From contig DDFY01000030.1 in NCBI GenBank assembly GCA_002337385.1, positions 40,459-104,458 of the forward strand: a stretch of DNA of 64,000 nt, written 5' to 3'. Origin of the DNA: Erythrobacter sp. UBA1916. GTDB lineage: Bacteria; Pseudomonadota; Alphaproteobacteria; Sphingomonadales; Sphingomonadaceae. Both the position numbers and the translations under genes were made by a program. The notes below the pieces were generated by a model that was given only the letters and a program-made list of their open reading frames with translations, had not been told where the DNA came from and searched no databases. Positions 42,681 through 50,934 of this stretch are shown here, piece by piece. The stretch's first letter is position 1; each line of letters opens with the position of its first letter.

Positions 42681-43937
42681 ATGTCCAATACCGATCTTAT
42701 GCCGATTGCCGGTGCAATCGATCCCGTTCCCGTTGCCCGCGACATTACGCCGCGCGCCGACGGCCGCGCTGACCTTATCGGCCTGCCGAAAAAGCGCATC
42801 GCCGAGCTGTTCGCCGAAGCGGGGCTCGATGCCAAGCAGGCCAAGCTGCGCGCGAAGCAGGTGTTCCACTGGCTCTATCACCGCGGCGTAACCGAATTCG
42901 CAGCGATGACCGACATCGCCAAGACGATGCGCCCCTGGCTTGCCGAGCGGTTCGTGATCGGCCGCCCGAATGTGGTTGAGGCGCAGGTCAGTTCCGACGG
43001 CACCCGCAAGTGGCTGCTGCAGACCGATGACGGCCACGAGTTCGAGATGGTCTTCATCCCCGATGCTGACCGCGGAACGCTGTGCGTATCCTCGCAGGTG
43101 GGCTGCACGCTTAACTGCCGCTTCTGCCACACCGGCACCATGCGGCTGGTGCGCAACCTCACGCCGGGCGAGATCGTCGGCCAGGTCATGCTCGCGCGCG
43201 ATGCGCTGGGCGAATGGCCGAAGAGCGCCGACGACACGCGTCTCGCTACCATGGCGGGCCTCGACGACGAGGAGAGCGAGTCCGAATATACCGCCGACGG
43301 GCGCCTGCTCACCAACATCGTGATGATGGGCATGGGCGAGCCGCTGTATAACTTCGACCATGTGAAGCAGGCGCTCATGCTGGTGATGGACGGCGACGGG
43401 CTGGCCCTTTCCAAGCGCCGGATCACGCTTTCGACCAGCGGAGTGGTGCCGATGATGGCCCGCTGCGGCGAAGAGATCGGGGTCAACCTCGCGGTCTCGC
43501 TCCACGCGGTCACCAAGGAGGTGCGCGACGAGATCGTGCCGATCAACAAGAAGTATGGTCTCGAACAGCTATTGCAGGCCTGCGCCGACTATCCCGGCGC
43601 TTCGAACGCGCGCCGCATCACCTTTGAATATGTGATGCTGGACGGCAAGAACGACAGCGACGAGGATGCCCGCGAGCTGGTGCGGCTGCTCAAGGCCTAC
43701 AAGCTGCCAGCCAAGGTCAACCTGATCCCGTTCAATCCGTGGCCCGGCGCGGCTTACGATTGCTCAAGCCCCGAGCGCATCCGCGCGTTCTCGAACATCG
43801 TGTTCGAAGGCGGGATTTCAGCCCCCGTGCGCACCCCGCGCGGGCGCGATATCGATGCCGCCTGCGGCCAGCTCAAGACCGCCGCGCAGAAGAAGAGCCG
43901 CGCCGAGCGCGACCGCGAGGCCGCTGGCGAAGCATGA
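42681..43937 (+). CDS. rlmN: 23S rRNA (A2503-C2) / tRNA (A37) methyltransferase RlmN
   Basis: 418 residues. Radical SAM cysteines are in QVGCTLNCRFCHTGTM; MMGMGEPLYNFDHV, SLHAVTKEVRDEIVPINKKY and EYVMLDGKNDSDEDA are RlmN family signatures. It methylates C2 of A2503 in 23S rRNA and A37 of some tRNAs. A roughly 35-residue insertion (LGEWPKSADDTRLATMAGLDDEESESEYTADG, cited by its flanking motifs) lies between the GEIVGQV and LLTNIVMMG motifs. The start is the ATG before SNTDLMPIAG. The stop overlaps the next gene as ATGA. Confidence 0.93.
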   Translation: MSNTDLMPIAGAIDPVPVARDITPRADGRADLIGLPKKRIAELFAEAGLDAKQAKLRAKQVFHWLYHRGVTEFAAMTDIAKTMRPWLAERFVIGRPNVVEAQVSSDGTRKWLLQTDDGHEFEMVFIPDADRGTLCVSSQVGCTLNCRFCHTGTMRLVRNLTPGEIVGQVMLARDALGEWPKSADDTRLATMAGLDDEESESEYTADGRLLTNIVMMGMGEPLYNFDHVKQALMLVMDGDGLALSKRRITLSTSGVVPMMARCGEEIGVNLAVSLHAVTKEVRDEIVPINKKYGLEQLLQACADYPGASNARRITFEYVMLDGKNDSDEDARELVRLLKAYKLPAKVNLIPFNPWPGAAYDCSSPERIRAFSNIVFEGGISAPVRTPRGRDIDAACGQLKTAAQKKSRAERDREAAGEA

Positions 43938-44545
43938 GCAAGCGGGCGGAAATCGATCCCGCCACGCAAGCCTTCTACCAAACCCGTGCGCGCGAGTGGG
44001 CCGAGGCCTTTCCTTACGACCACTCGCGCTTTCTCGATGACTTGCTGCCGCGCCTTGCCCCCGGCGCGCTGGTGCTCGAACTGGGCTGCGGCGACGGGCG
44101 CGACGCGGCGCGGATGGAGGCGCTCGGATTTCGCGTCGATGCCACCGATGGCACTCCGGCCATGGCCGCGCTGGCGCAAGAGAAGCTCGGCCGCCCTGCC
44201 CGGGTGATGCAGTTCGGAGAGCTGGAGGCGAGCAGCGAATACGACGCGGTCTATGCCCATGCCTCGCTGCACCACCAGCCCTTTGCCGGGCTCGCCGACG
44301 CGCTGGCGCGGATCGAGCGCGCGCTCAAACCCGGCGGCCTGTTCTTCGCGAACTACAAGCTGGGCGATGGCGAACACCGCGATGCACTCGGGCGGCTGTA
44401 CAATTTCCCGCCCCGCGCCGACCTCATGGCGCTGTATGAAGCACGCGACTGGACCGTCATCGCAGTGAAGGACTACGAGGATAGCGGGATGGACAAGGTC
44501 TTGCGCCCGTGGATCGCGCTGACCGTGCAGAGGAACGACACATGA
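43934..44545 (+). CDS. SAM-dependent methyltransferase (class I)
   Basis: 203 residues. Motif I LVLELGCGDGRDAARM, motif II VDATDGTPAMA and the downstream ALKPGGLFFANYKLGDGEHRD identify a small class I methyltransferase. It overlaps rlmN by ATGA and the MOSC gene by ATGA, so three genes are translated as one chain. The substrate is not known; neighbours hint at RNA or thiol chemistry but do not decide it. Confidence 0.83.
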   Translation: MSKRAEIDPATQAFYQTRAREWAEAFPYDHSRFLDDLLPRLAPGALVLELGCGDGRDAARMEALGFRVDATDGTPAMAALAQEKLGRPARVMQFGELEASSEYDAVYAHASLHHQPFAGLADALARIERALKPGGLFFANYKLGDGEHRDALGRLYNFPPRADLMALYEARDWTVIAVKDYEDSGMDKVLRPWIALTVQRNDT

Positions 44546-45195
44546 CATGGCAGGTTGAGGCGCTGTGCGTCGGTCGCAAGCAGCGCTTTCGCGGCGATGA
44601 GCTGAGCGCGATTGCCAAGCTGGCGCTCGATGGCCCGGTGGCGATCACCCGCCTTGGCCTTGCCGGTGATGAACAGGCCGACCCGGTCAACCACGGCGGA
44701 CCGGATATGGCGGTGCATCTCTACCCGCTCGATCATCACGCCTTCTGGCGCGAGCAGATCGGCGACCATGAGTTGCTCGGCAATCCGGGAGCCTTCGGCT
44801 CCAATCTCGCGGTGCGCGGGATTGGCGAAGGCGATGTGCTGCTCGGCAGCCGCTACCGGCTCGGCAGCGCGCTGATCGAGGCGTGCCAGCCGCGCCAGCC
44901 CTGTTGGAAGATCGAACACCGCTTCGGCACCAAGAAAATGGTCAAGGCCATCCTCGCCAGCGGACGCTGTGGTTGGTTCTTCCGCGTGCTTGAGGAAGGG
45001 ACAACACAGGCCGGTGACGAGCTTGAGCTGGTCGAACAGGGCCTGCCCGACTGGACCATAGCCCGCGTGTTCGAAGCCCTGTGGGGAACCAGCGAACGCA
45101 CCGATCCCACTACTCTGCGCGAGGTCGCCGAGCTGCCCCCGCTGGCCGACAAATTGCGCGACAAGATCCTGGCACGGCTGGACGCGAAGGCCTGA
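44542..45195 (+). CDS. MOSC domain protein (YiiM-like)
   Basis: 217 residues. MOSC sulfur-carrier fold with the GDEQADPVNHGGPDMAVHLYP segment, FGSNLAVRGIGEGDVLLG and the conserved cysteine in EACQPRQPCWKI. It is close to E. coli YiiM, which reduces N-hydroxylated bases such as 6-N-hydroxylaminopurine using a molybdenum cofactor. It is the third gene of the ATGA-coupled chain starting at rlmN. Cofactor and substrate are inferred from family. Confidence 0.86.
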   Translation: MTWQVEALCVGRKQRFRGDELSAIAKLALDGPVAITRLGLAGDEQADPVNHGGPDMAVHLYPLDHHAFWREQIGDHELLGNPGAFGSNLAVRGIGEGDVLLGSRYRLGSALIEACQPRQPCWKIEHRFGTKKMVKAILASGRCGWFFRVLEEGTTQAGDELELVEQGLPDWTIARVFEALWGTSERTDPTTLREVAELPPLADKLRDKILARLDAKA

Positions 45196-45204
45196 TCCTG
45201 CCAG

Positions 45205-45224
45205 ATAGTTGGGAAACTAACTAT
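45205..45224. promoter_or_regulatory. Inverted repeat upstream of the amidohydrolase gene
   Basis: ATAGTT-N8-AACTAT, with TAGTT-GGGA-AACTA nested inside, 22 bases before the amidohydrolase ATG. Dyads of this sort are TetR- or MarR-type operators in other genes. No such regulator gene lies beside it. Confidence 0.4.
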
Positions 45225-45246
45225 TCTGCAGTGAGAGGCCGCCCCC

Positions 45247-46449
45247 ATGCTTGAAACCGCCCTCGTCAGTTGTGACGACCACCTCGATCTCAACATGCTG
45301 CCCGCCAATGTGCTGGCTGACCGGATGTCGGCCAAGTGGGGCGAACGCGCCCCGCGCGTGGACATTCCCGATGACGGCCCAGCGGGTTGGATCGCTGACG
45401 GCAACCGCTGGGGCTTCTGGGCGGGCAAGAAGGTCGAACGCAAAGGCCCCAAGCCGCTGCTGACGGCCTATGATCGCGGCGGGGTGGAAGACGTCACCGA
45501 ACTGCGCGCCGGGCACCCCAAGCTGCGCCTCGCCGATATGGACCGCGATCATGTGTGGGCGCACGTCGTCTATGGCCCGGTCACCTCGATCAAGTCGGAA
45601 GACCCGGAGTTCACCGCTGAGGCCTATGCCGCCTACAACGACTGGCTCTATGAGGACTATTGCGCCGAAGCGCCCGACCGTCTGATCGGGGTCGCCATGC
45701 TGCCGCCGCAGCCGGAGATGGCCCATGCCGAACTGGAGCGGCTGGCGAAGAAGGGCGGCTGCCGTCAGGCCAACCTGCAGATCGCCGTGTGCGAACCGCG
45801 CCTTGAAGACAAGCGCTGGGAGCCGGTGTTTCGCCTGCTTGAGGAAAGCGGGATCGTGCTGTCGTTCCACGTCACTGTGTTTCCCAAGGCGGGTGATGCG
45901 TTCGACAAGTACAAGGGCTCGCCCGGCGCGACCTTCCTGCACGCCAAGATGTTTATCGAACAGTTCCTCGATCCGTTTGTCGACCTGTTCGCCTGGGGCC
46001 TGCTGGAGCGGCATCCGGGCGTGAAGCTGGTGATCGCCGAATGCGGCGCCGGGTGGGTGCCGTGGGTGGTCGAGGAACTGGACTATCGCCACTACCGCCT
46101 GTGGGAATGCGCCGACTACTGGGACGACAAGGGTGGCATTCCGCACCAGATGAAGCCGTCCGAGATCTTCAAGCGGCAGATCTATGGCACCTTCCAGCAA
46201 AGCCCGACAACCATGGCGCTGACCGACTTCTGGGGCCCGGACAACCTGCTGTGGGCGAGCGACTATCCCCACCCTGACAGCATCTGGCCCAACTCAGTGC
46301 CGACCATCAACCGCACCATGGGCCACATGGACCCCGCACAGGTGAGCAAGATTGTCGGCGGCAATGCGGCCAAGCTTTACGGGCTCGATCTAAGCAAGGC
46401 GACGGTCCGCGCACGGCTCGATGTGGGGAATGATCGCGCAGCGGCCTGA
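45247..46449 (+). CDS. Amidohydrolase family protein (amidohydrolase-2)
   Basis: 400 residues. VSCDDHLDLN at the N-terminus supplies the metal-ligand D-x-H type motif, LSFHVTVFPK and WVVEELDYRHYRLWE lie in the barrel, and WASDYPHPDSIWPNS near the C-terminus is the signature aspartate segment of the ACMSD-like amidohydrolase-2 group. The members decarboxylate or hydrolyse aromatic and cyclic acids, so this is probably a catabolic hydrolase or decarboxylase; the substrate is unknown. It stands alone with a dyad at its promoter and a stem-loop after its stop. Confidence 0.83.
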   Translation: MLETALVSCDDHLDLNMLPANVLADRMSAKWGERAPRVDIPDDGPAGWIADGNRWGFWAGKKVERKGPKPLLTAYDRGGVEDVTELRAGHPKLRLADMDRDHVWAHVVYGPVTSIKSEDPEFTAEAYAAYNDWLYEDYCAEAPDRLIGVAMLPPQPEMAHAELERLAKKGGCRQANLQIAVCEPRLEDKRWEPVFRLLEESGIVLSFHVTVFPKAGDAFDKYKGSPGATFLHAKMFIEQFLDPFVDLFAWGLLERHPGVKLVIAECGAGWVPWVVEELDYRHYRLWECADYWDDKGGIPHQMKPSEIFKRQIYGTFQQSPTTMALTDFWGPDNLLWASDYPHPDSIWPNSVPTINRTMGHMDPAQVSKIVGGNAAKLYGLDLSKATVRARLDVGNDRAAA

Positions 46450-46453
46450 CGCG

Positions 46454-46485
46454 GTTTTCCGCTCGGTTTGTCGCGGAGGGAAAAC
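46454..46485 (+). terminator. Stem-loop after the amidohydrolase gene
   Basis: GTTTTCC (46454-46460) pairs with GGAAAAC (46479-46485), and CCGC/GCGG inside can extend it with a small bulge. It begins 5 bases past the stop codon. No T-run follows, so termination is only likely. Confidence 0.4.
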
Positions 46486-46533
46486 GGCTCGCCCCTGAAT
46501 TCGCATCCCAACGATCCGTTCATCTCCGGTTGG

Positions 46534-46558
46534 GGAACCCTGAACGATATTGCTCGTC
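46534..46558 (+). promoter_or_regulatory. EcfG-type general stress promoter
   Basis: GGAAC (46534-46538), 16-base spacer, CGTC (46555-46558), close to the alphaproteobacterial EcfG consensus GGAAC-N16/17-CGTT. The gene at 46597 starts about 30 bases past the expected transcription start, so it is the likely target. Confidence 0.6.
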
Positions 46559-46596
46559 AATCCGGCAGACTGCTGGACCGACGAAAGGATCGAGCC

Positions 46597-47055
46597 ATGA
46601 ACAAGAAGTTGCTTACCTCCCTCGCCGCCATGGCTACCGCCGCTGCGGCGCTGACGATCCCCGCCGCCCCCGCTGCGGCAGACCCGCCGCGCTGGGCACC
46701 GGCCCACGGCCACGACCGTTATGACCGCTACGATCGCCACGACCGCTATGATGTGCGTTACGATCGCCGCGGCGACCGCCGCTACCGCAACGACCGCAGG
46801 TACGATGACCGTGGCCGCTATCGCGAACCGCGCCGCGTGAGCCGGGATGATCGCGTGTGGCGCGGCCGCGACGGTCGCTATTACTGCGAGCGTGACAACG
46901 GCACCACGGGCCTGATCATCGGTGCCGCCGGTGGCGCGTTGGTCGGTCGGACCATCGATACGCGTGGCGACCGCACGCTGGGCACGGTGCTCGGCGGCGT
47001 GCTGGGCGGGCTGCTCGGCCGTGAAATCGACCGTGGCGAGGCGCGCTGCCGCTAA
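46597..47055 (+). CDS. Glycine-zipper 2TM protein with Arg/Asp/Tyr-rich region
   Basis: 152 residues. A signal peptide (MNKKLLTSLAAMATAAAALT, cut near APAAADPP), then about 50 residues of repeated DRYDR-like units (46711-46830 in DNA) very rich in Arg, Asp and Tyr, and a C-terminal glycine zipper TGLIIGAAGGALVGRTID and TLGTVLGGVLGGLLGREID, the Rick_17kDa_Anti pattern. It is probably an envelope protein made under stress, given the EcfG-like promoter 39-63 bases upstream of its ATG. AAAGGATCGAG precedes the start. The YDR-rich part is low-complexity and its role is not known. Confidence 0.82.
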   Translation: MNKKLLTSLAAMATAAAALTIPAAPAAADPPRWAPAHGHDRYDRYDRHDRYDVRYDRRGDRRYRNDRRYDDRGRYREPRRVSRDDRVWRGRDGRYYCERDNGTTGLIIGAAGGALVGRTIDTRGDRTLGTVLGGVLGGLLGREIDRGEARCR

Positions 47056-47078
47056 GCTGCCACCCCTTTCCTATGATC

Positions 47079-47114
47079 AAGGGCGCTGCATCCAAGGGTG
47101 CGGCGCCCTTCTTA
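47079..47114 (+). terminator. Hairpin after the glycine-zipper gene
   Basis: AAGGGCGC (47079-47086) and GCGCCCTT (47103-47110) pair, and the inner TGCATCC/GGGTGCG pair with wobble, followed by CTTATT. It ends the gene 24 bases after its stop and separates it from the nadE operator. Confidence 0.7.
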
Positions 47115-47123
47115 TTGCGTGTG

Positions 47124-47140
47124 GTATCCTTTTGGGATAC
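47124..47140. promoter_or_regulatory. Candidate operator of the HTH-NadE gene
   Basis: GTATCC-TTTTG-GGATAC, a perfect 6-bp dyad with a 5-base spacer, ends 9 bases before the ATG at 47150. The protein starting there has an N-terminal helix-turn-helix, which points to self-repression. Confidence 0.6.
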
Positions 47141-47149
47141 TATCTTCGC

Positions 47150-49441
47150 ATGCACCGCGCCGGTCAGAAAATCCGCGCCTTTCGCGAGGCCCACGATCCG
47201 CCCTTGAGCGCGGAGGAATTCGGCGCGCGCTATGGCGAGCCATGGGCCAGCCGCACCGTCTATGGCTGGGAGGCGCAGGGAAAGATCCCGCGCGCCGCCA
47301 CGCAGAAACGCCTTGCCGAGCTGGGCATCTGCAAGCCGTCCGATTTTCTTGATCCAGCCCTCTCCGAAACCAGGCAGGCCCCGATGAGCGACACGCACCC
47401 CTTCTACGACATGCATACGCACGGCTTCGTGCGCGTGGCCACCAGCACCCCCTGCGTGCGCACCGCCGATGTCGTGTTCAACCGCGAGGGGATCCTCGAA
47501 GAGGCGCGGCGCGCGGATAAGGCCCATGTCGACCTGCTGCTCTATCCCGAACTCAGCCTCTCGTCTTACGCGCTTGACGATCTGGTGATGCAGGAAGCGC
47601 TGCTCGAAACGGTAGAGCGCGAGATCGAGACTATCCGCAAGGCGAGCGAAGAGCTGACCCCGGTTCTGGTGATCGGCGCGCCGCTGCGCCGCAATGGCCG
47701 GATTTACAACTGCGCGGTGGCGATCGCGCGCGGCGAGGTGCTCGGCGCGGTGCCCAAGAGCTATCTGCCGAACTACCGTGAGTTCTACGAGAAGCGCTGG
47801 TTCGCCCACGGGCGCGATTGCCGAGACCTGTGGATCGCCATCAACGGGGCCGAGGTACCGTTCGGGGTCGACCTGCTGTTTGCCGCGCAGGACTTGCCCG
47901 GCTTCACCTTCGGGATCGAGATTTGCGAGGACTTCTGGGCACCGGTGCCCACCGGCTGCGCTGCGGCGATGGCGGGGGCAACGATCCTGTTGAACCCGTC
48001 GGCCTCACCCATAACCATCGGCCGCGCCGACGAACGCAAGGCGTTGTGCCACGTCAGTTCGATGCGGCAGATCTGCGCCTATGCCTATTCGGCAGCGGGC
48101 CACGGCGAGAGCACCACCGATCTGGCCTGGGACGGCCAGGGCATGATCTACGAACTGGGCGATCTGCTCGGCGAAAGCACACGGTTCGACCTCGCGCCCG
48201 AGCTGTGCATTGCCGATGTGGATACGCGCCGCATCCTTGCCGAGCGCAGCCACAACGGCACTTTCAACGACTGCGCCGAAGCCTCAGGCCGCCCTGAAGA
48301 CAGCTTCCGCACCGTCGCCTTCGACCATGCGCCTGCGCCCGGCGATATCGGCCTGATCCGCCCGATCCGCCGCTTCCCCTTCGTGCCCGACCGCTCCGAA
48401 CGGCTCGACGAGGACTGCTATGAGGCGTTCCACATTCAGGTCGATGCCCTGATGCGCCGGTTCCAGTCGACCAGGGCCAAATGCATGGTGATCGGCATTT
48501 CGGGCGGGCTCGATTCGACCCACGCACTGGTCGTGGCGGCCAAAGCCTGCGACCGGCTCGGCCTGCCGCGCACCACCATCCGCGGCTATACCATGCCCGG
48601 CTTCGCCACTTCGGACGGCACCAAGAGCAACGCCTGGAAGCTGATGCGCACACTCGGCATTGCGGCGGAAGAGATCGACATCCGCCCAGCCGCCGAGCTG
48701 ATGCTGAAGGACATCGACCACCCCTATGCCGATGGCGAACCGGTTTACGACACCACGTTCGAAAACGTGCAGGCGGGCCTGCGCACCGACTATCTCTTCC
48801 GCCTTGCCGGGCACCATTCCGGCTTCGTAATCGGCACCGGCGACCTTAGCGAACTGGCCCTGGGCTGGTGCACCTACGGCGTGGGCGACCAGATGAGCCA
48901 CTATGCGGTCAACGCCGGCGTGCCCAAGACGCTGATCCAGTATCTCATTCGCTGGACCACCCGCACCGACCAGTTCGACCCGCAAACCGAAGAAGTGCTC
49001 GAAGCGATCCTCGCCACCGAGATCAGTCCCGAACTCGTCCCGGCGGGCGAAGACCAGCAGATTCAGAGCACCGAGGCCATGATCGGCCCCTATGAACTCA
49101 ACGACTTCTTCCTCCACCACGTGGTGCGCGCCGGGCAGAAGCCGAGCCATGTCGCCTTTCTCGCCTGGCATGCCTGGCGCGAGCACGGCGAAGGGCTGTG
49201 GCCGCACGCCTTCCCCGAGCACAAGAAGAACGAATATGATCTCGCCACCATCGCCTCATGGCTCGACAAATTCCTCGCCCGCTTCTTCGGTTTCAGCCAG
49301 TTCAAGCGCAGCGCCATTCCCAACGGACCCAAGGTGAGCGCGGGCGGCGCGCTCAGCCCGCGTGGGGACTGGCGCGCGCCGAGCGATGCGGTGGCCGATC
49401 TGTGGAAGGCCGAGCTGAAGGCCAATGTGCCGGTGGACTAA
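47150..49441 (+). CDS. nadE: Glutamine-dependent NAD+ synthetase with N-terminal helix-turn-helix
   Basis: 763 residues as read from ATG 47150. Residues 1-75 form a putative helix-turn-helix (HRAGQKIRAFREAH ... TVYGWEAQGKIPRAAT ... RLAELGICKPSDF) of a kind seen alone in sphingomonad regulators. From residue 79 (MSDTHPFYD, ATG 47384) the usual enzyme begins: a nitrilase-type glutaminase with E in LLYPELSLSSYA, K in VPKSYLPNYREFYE and C in GIEICEDFW, then the ATP-PPase core GISGGLDSTHALV. The enzyme amidates nicotinic acid adenine dinucleotide, with ammonia from glutamine. No stop separates the two parts, so it is either a real fusion or two overlapping products from starts 47150 and 47384. A dyad sits just upstream. 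Confidence 0.88.
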   Translation: MHRAGQKIRAFREAHDPPLSAEEFGARYGEPWASRTVYGWEAQGKIPRAATQKRLAELGICKPSDFLDPALSETRQAPMSDTHPFYDMHTHGFVRVATSTPCVRTADVVFNREGILEEARRADKAHVDLLLYPELSLSSYALDDLVMQEALLETVEREIETIRKASEELTPVLVIGAPLRRNGRIYNCAVAIARGEVLGAVPKSYLPNYREFYEKRWFAHGRDCRDLWIAINGAEVPFGVDLLFAAQDLPGFTFGIEICEDFWAPVPTGCAAAMAGATILLNPSASPITIGRADERKALCHVSSMRQICAYAYSAAGHGESTTDLAWDGQGMIYELGDLLGESTRFDLAPELCIADVDTRRILAERSHNGTFNDCAEASGRPEDSFRTVAFDHAPAPGDIGLIRPIRRFPFVPDRSERLDEDCYEAFHIQVDALMRRFQSTRAKCMVIGISGGLDSTHALVVAAKACDRLGLPRTTIRGYTMPGFATSDGTKSNAWKLMRTLGIAAEEIDIRPAAELMLKDIDHPYADGEPVYDTTFENVQAGLRTDYLFRLAGHHSGFVIGTGDLSELALGWCTYGVGDQMSHYAVNAGVPKTLIQYLIRWTTRTDQFDPQTEEVLEAILATEISPELVPAGEDQQIQSTEAMIGPYELNDFFLHHVVRAGQKPSHVAFLAWHAWREHGEGLWPHAFPEHKKNEYDLATIASWLDKFLARFFGFSQFKRSAIPNGPKVSAGGALSPRGDWRAPSDAVADLWKAELKANVPVD

Positions 49442-49476
49442 GGCCGGTTGTCTTTGTCCAGACTTAGCCGGGGCGC

Positions 49477-50742
49477 TTACCCTGCGGCGGGTGTGACCTT
49501 AATGATTGCGCCGTCGGCCATGTCCGTTAGCAAATAAAGCGCCCCGTCCGGCCCCACGCGCACATCGCGCCAGCGCTGGCCGAGATCCTTCAGCAGTATC
49601 TCTGGCTGGTTGAGCGGCATGCCTTGCGCATCGGTATCGTACCGCAGCAGCCCCTCGGTAAAGGTCGCCAGCAGCAGGTCGCCCTGCCAGCCGGGGAAGG
49701 CCTCGCCGGAATAGAAGGCGATGTTGCCGGGATTGAGGCTCGGCGGCCCCCAGGCGAGCACCGGGTCGATCTTGCCCGGCACCTTGCTCACCGCCTCGGC
49801 GGGTTCGCCGTTATAGTGAAAGCCCTGCGTCACGCTGATCCAGCCGTAGTCACCGCCGCGCATGATCCGGTTTAGCTCGTCGCCGCCGCGCGGGCCGAAC
49901 TCGGTCTCCCACAGGTCGCCCGTTGTCGGGTTGATGGTCAGCCCGAGCGGGTTGCGGTGGCCGGTCGACCACACCTCGGGCCGCGCCCCCTCGCGCCCGA
50001 CCCATGGGTTGTCGGCGGGAACCGAGCCATCGGCATTAAGGCGCAGAGTTTTGCCGAAGTGGTTATCCTCCGAAGCGACCATCTCGCCATAATTACGGTC
50101 GCCGCTGGTGATGAACAGATGGCCTTCGCCATCGAACAACAGCCGACCGCCAAAGCTGCCGAAAGCTGGCCCCTGCCCGCAGCAACGCTCCGGCTGGGTC
50201 TGTGCGCCATACCACGGCGCAGCAAGGAAGATGTCCTCGACATCGTGCAGCTCGTGTCCGCCGTCCCACACCGCGCGTGCCACGGCCAGCGCCTGCTCAT
50301 CCGCGCCCGAGGGATTGGGCTTGGAATAGGCCATGTAGATGAGGTGATTGTGCGCGAAGTCGGGATCGAGCACGACATCGTTGAGCCCGGCAATGCCAGC
50401 CGCATAGATCTCGGGCAACCCGCTAACTGGCTCGGGATCAAGCGTTCCATCATCTGCGACAATGCGCAGCCGCCCCGGCCGCTCGGTCACCAGCATCCCG
50501 CCATCGGGCAGGAAGGCCATGCCCCACGGATTGACCAGCCCGCGCGTCAGCACCTCGACATGGATCGGGCCTTCGGCGCTGTTGAAATCCCACGGGCCAT
50601 TGGCCAGCGCCGTCCCCATGAAGGGAGCCGGAGCGGGCGTCGGCGCGGATTCGGATGCGGCGGTCGGCGCGTCTTGAGCCAGTGTCTGACAAGCGCCAAA
50701 GGCCAGCGCGAGCGCGCTCGCCATGGTTACGATGCGGATCAT
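49477..50742 (-). CDS. PQQ-dependent sugar dehydrogenase (Asd/sGDH-like)
   Basis: 421 residues. Signal peptide ending in LAFGACQTLAQ, with the cysteine in a lipobox-like setting, so a periplasmic lipoprotein is possible. Six-bladed propeller motifs of the glucose/sorbosone dehydrogenase family: GLVNPWGMAFLPDGGMLVTERPGRLRI at about 71-97, GLNDVVLDPDF, GHRNPLGLTINP and the C-terminal RWRDVRVGPDGALYLLTD. It would oxidise aldoses with PQQ. No PQQ synthesis genes are visible. It is convergent with nadE and divergent from the SDR gene at 50935. Confidence 0.86.
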   Translation of the reverse strand: MIRIVTMASALALAFGACQTLAQDAPTAASESAPTPAPAPFMGTALANGPWDFNSAEGPIHVEVLTRGLVNPWGMAFLPDGGMLVTERPGRLRIVADDGTLDPEPVSGLPEIYAAGIAGLNDVVLDPDFAHNHLIYMAYSKPNPSGADEQALAVARAVWDGGHELHDVEDIFLAAPWYGAQTQPERCCGQGPAFGSFGGRLLFDGEGHLFITSGDRNYGEMVASEDNHFGKTLRLNADGSVPADNPWVGREGARPEVWSTGHRNPLGLTINPTTGDLWETEFGPRGGDELNRIMRGGDYGWISVTQGFHYNGEPAEAVSKVPGKIDPVLAWGPPSLNPGNIAFYSGEAFPGWQGDLLLATFTEGLLRYDTDAQGMPLNQPEILLKDLGQRWRDVRVGPDGALYLLTDMADGAIIKVTPAAG

Positions 50743-50934
50743 TCCTGCAAGTTCCTCCCCGTACGAAAGCCTGATCTTGGCTGCCGCAAATTGACTTTAT
50801 CTGAACACGAAAGCCGCTGTTGCGCGATCGTGCAAGTCTCTTTTGCACATGCTGCCCGTTGCAAGCATGGCGCGAGGGTGCAAACGTGGGGTTATGCCGC
50901 ACTGCAATATCCATCGCCCCCGCCGGTTCTTCGC

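Noticed and set aside
46711..46830. Repeated GAYCGY-type units that look like a direct-repeat array.
   Set aside because: They encode the DRYDR-rich stretch of the glycine-zipper protein; not a CRISPR, as units have no constant spacer.
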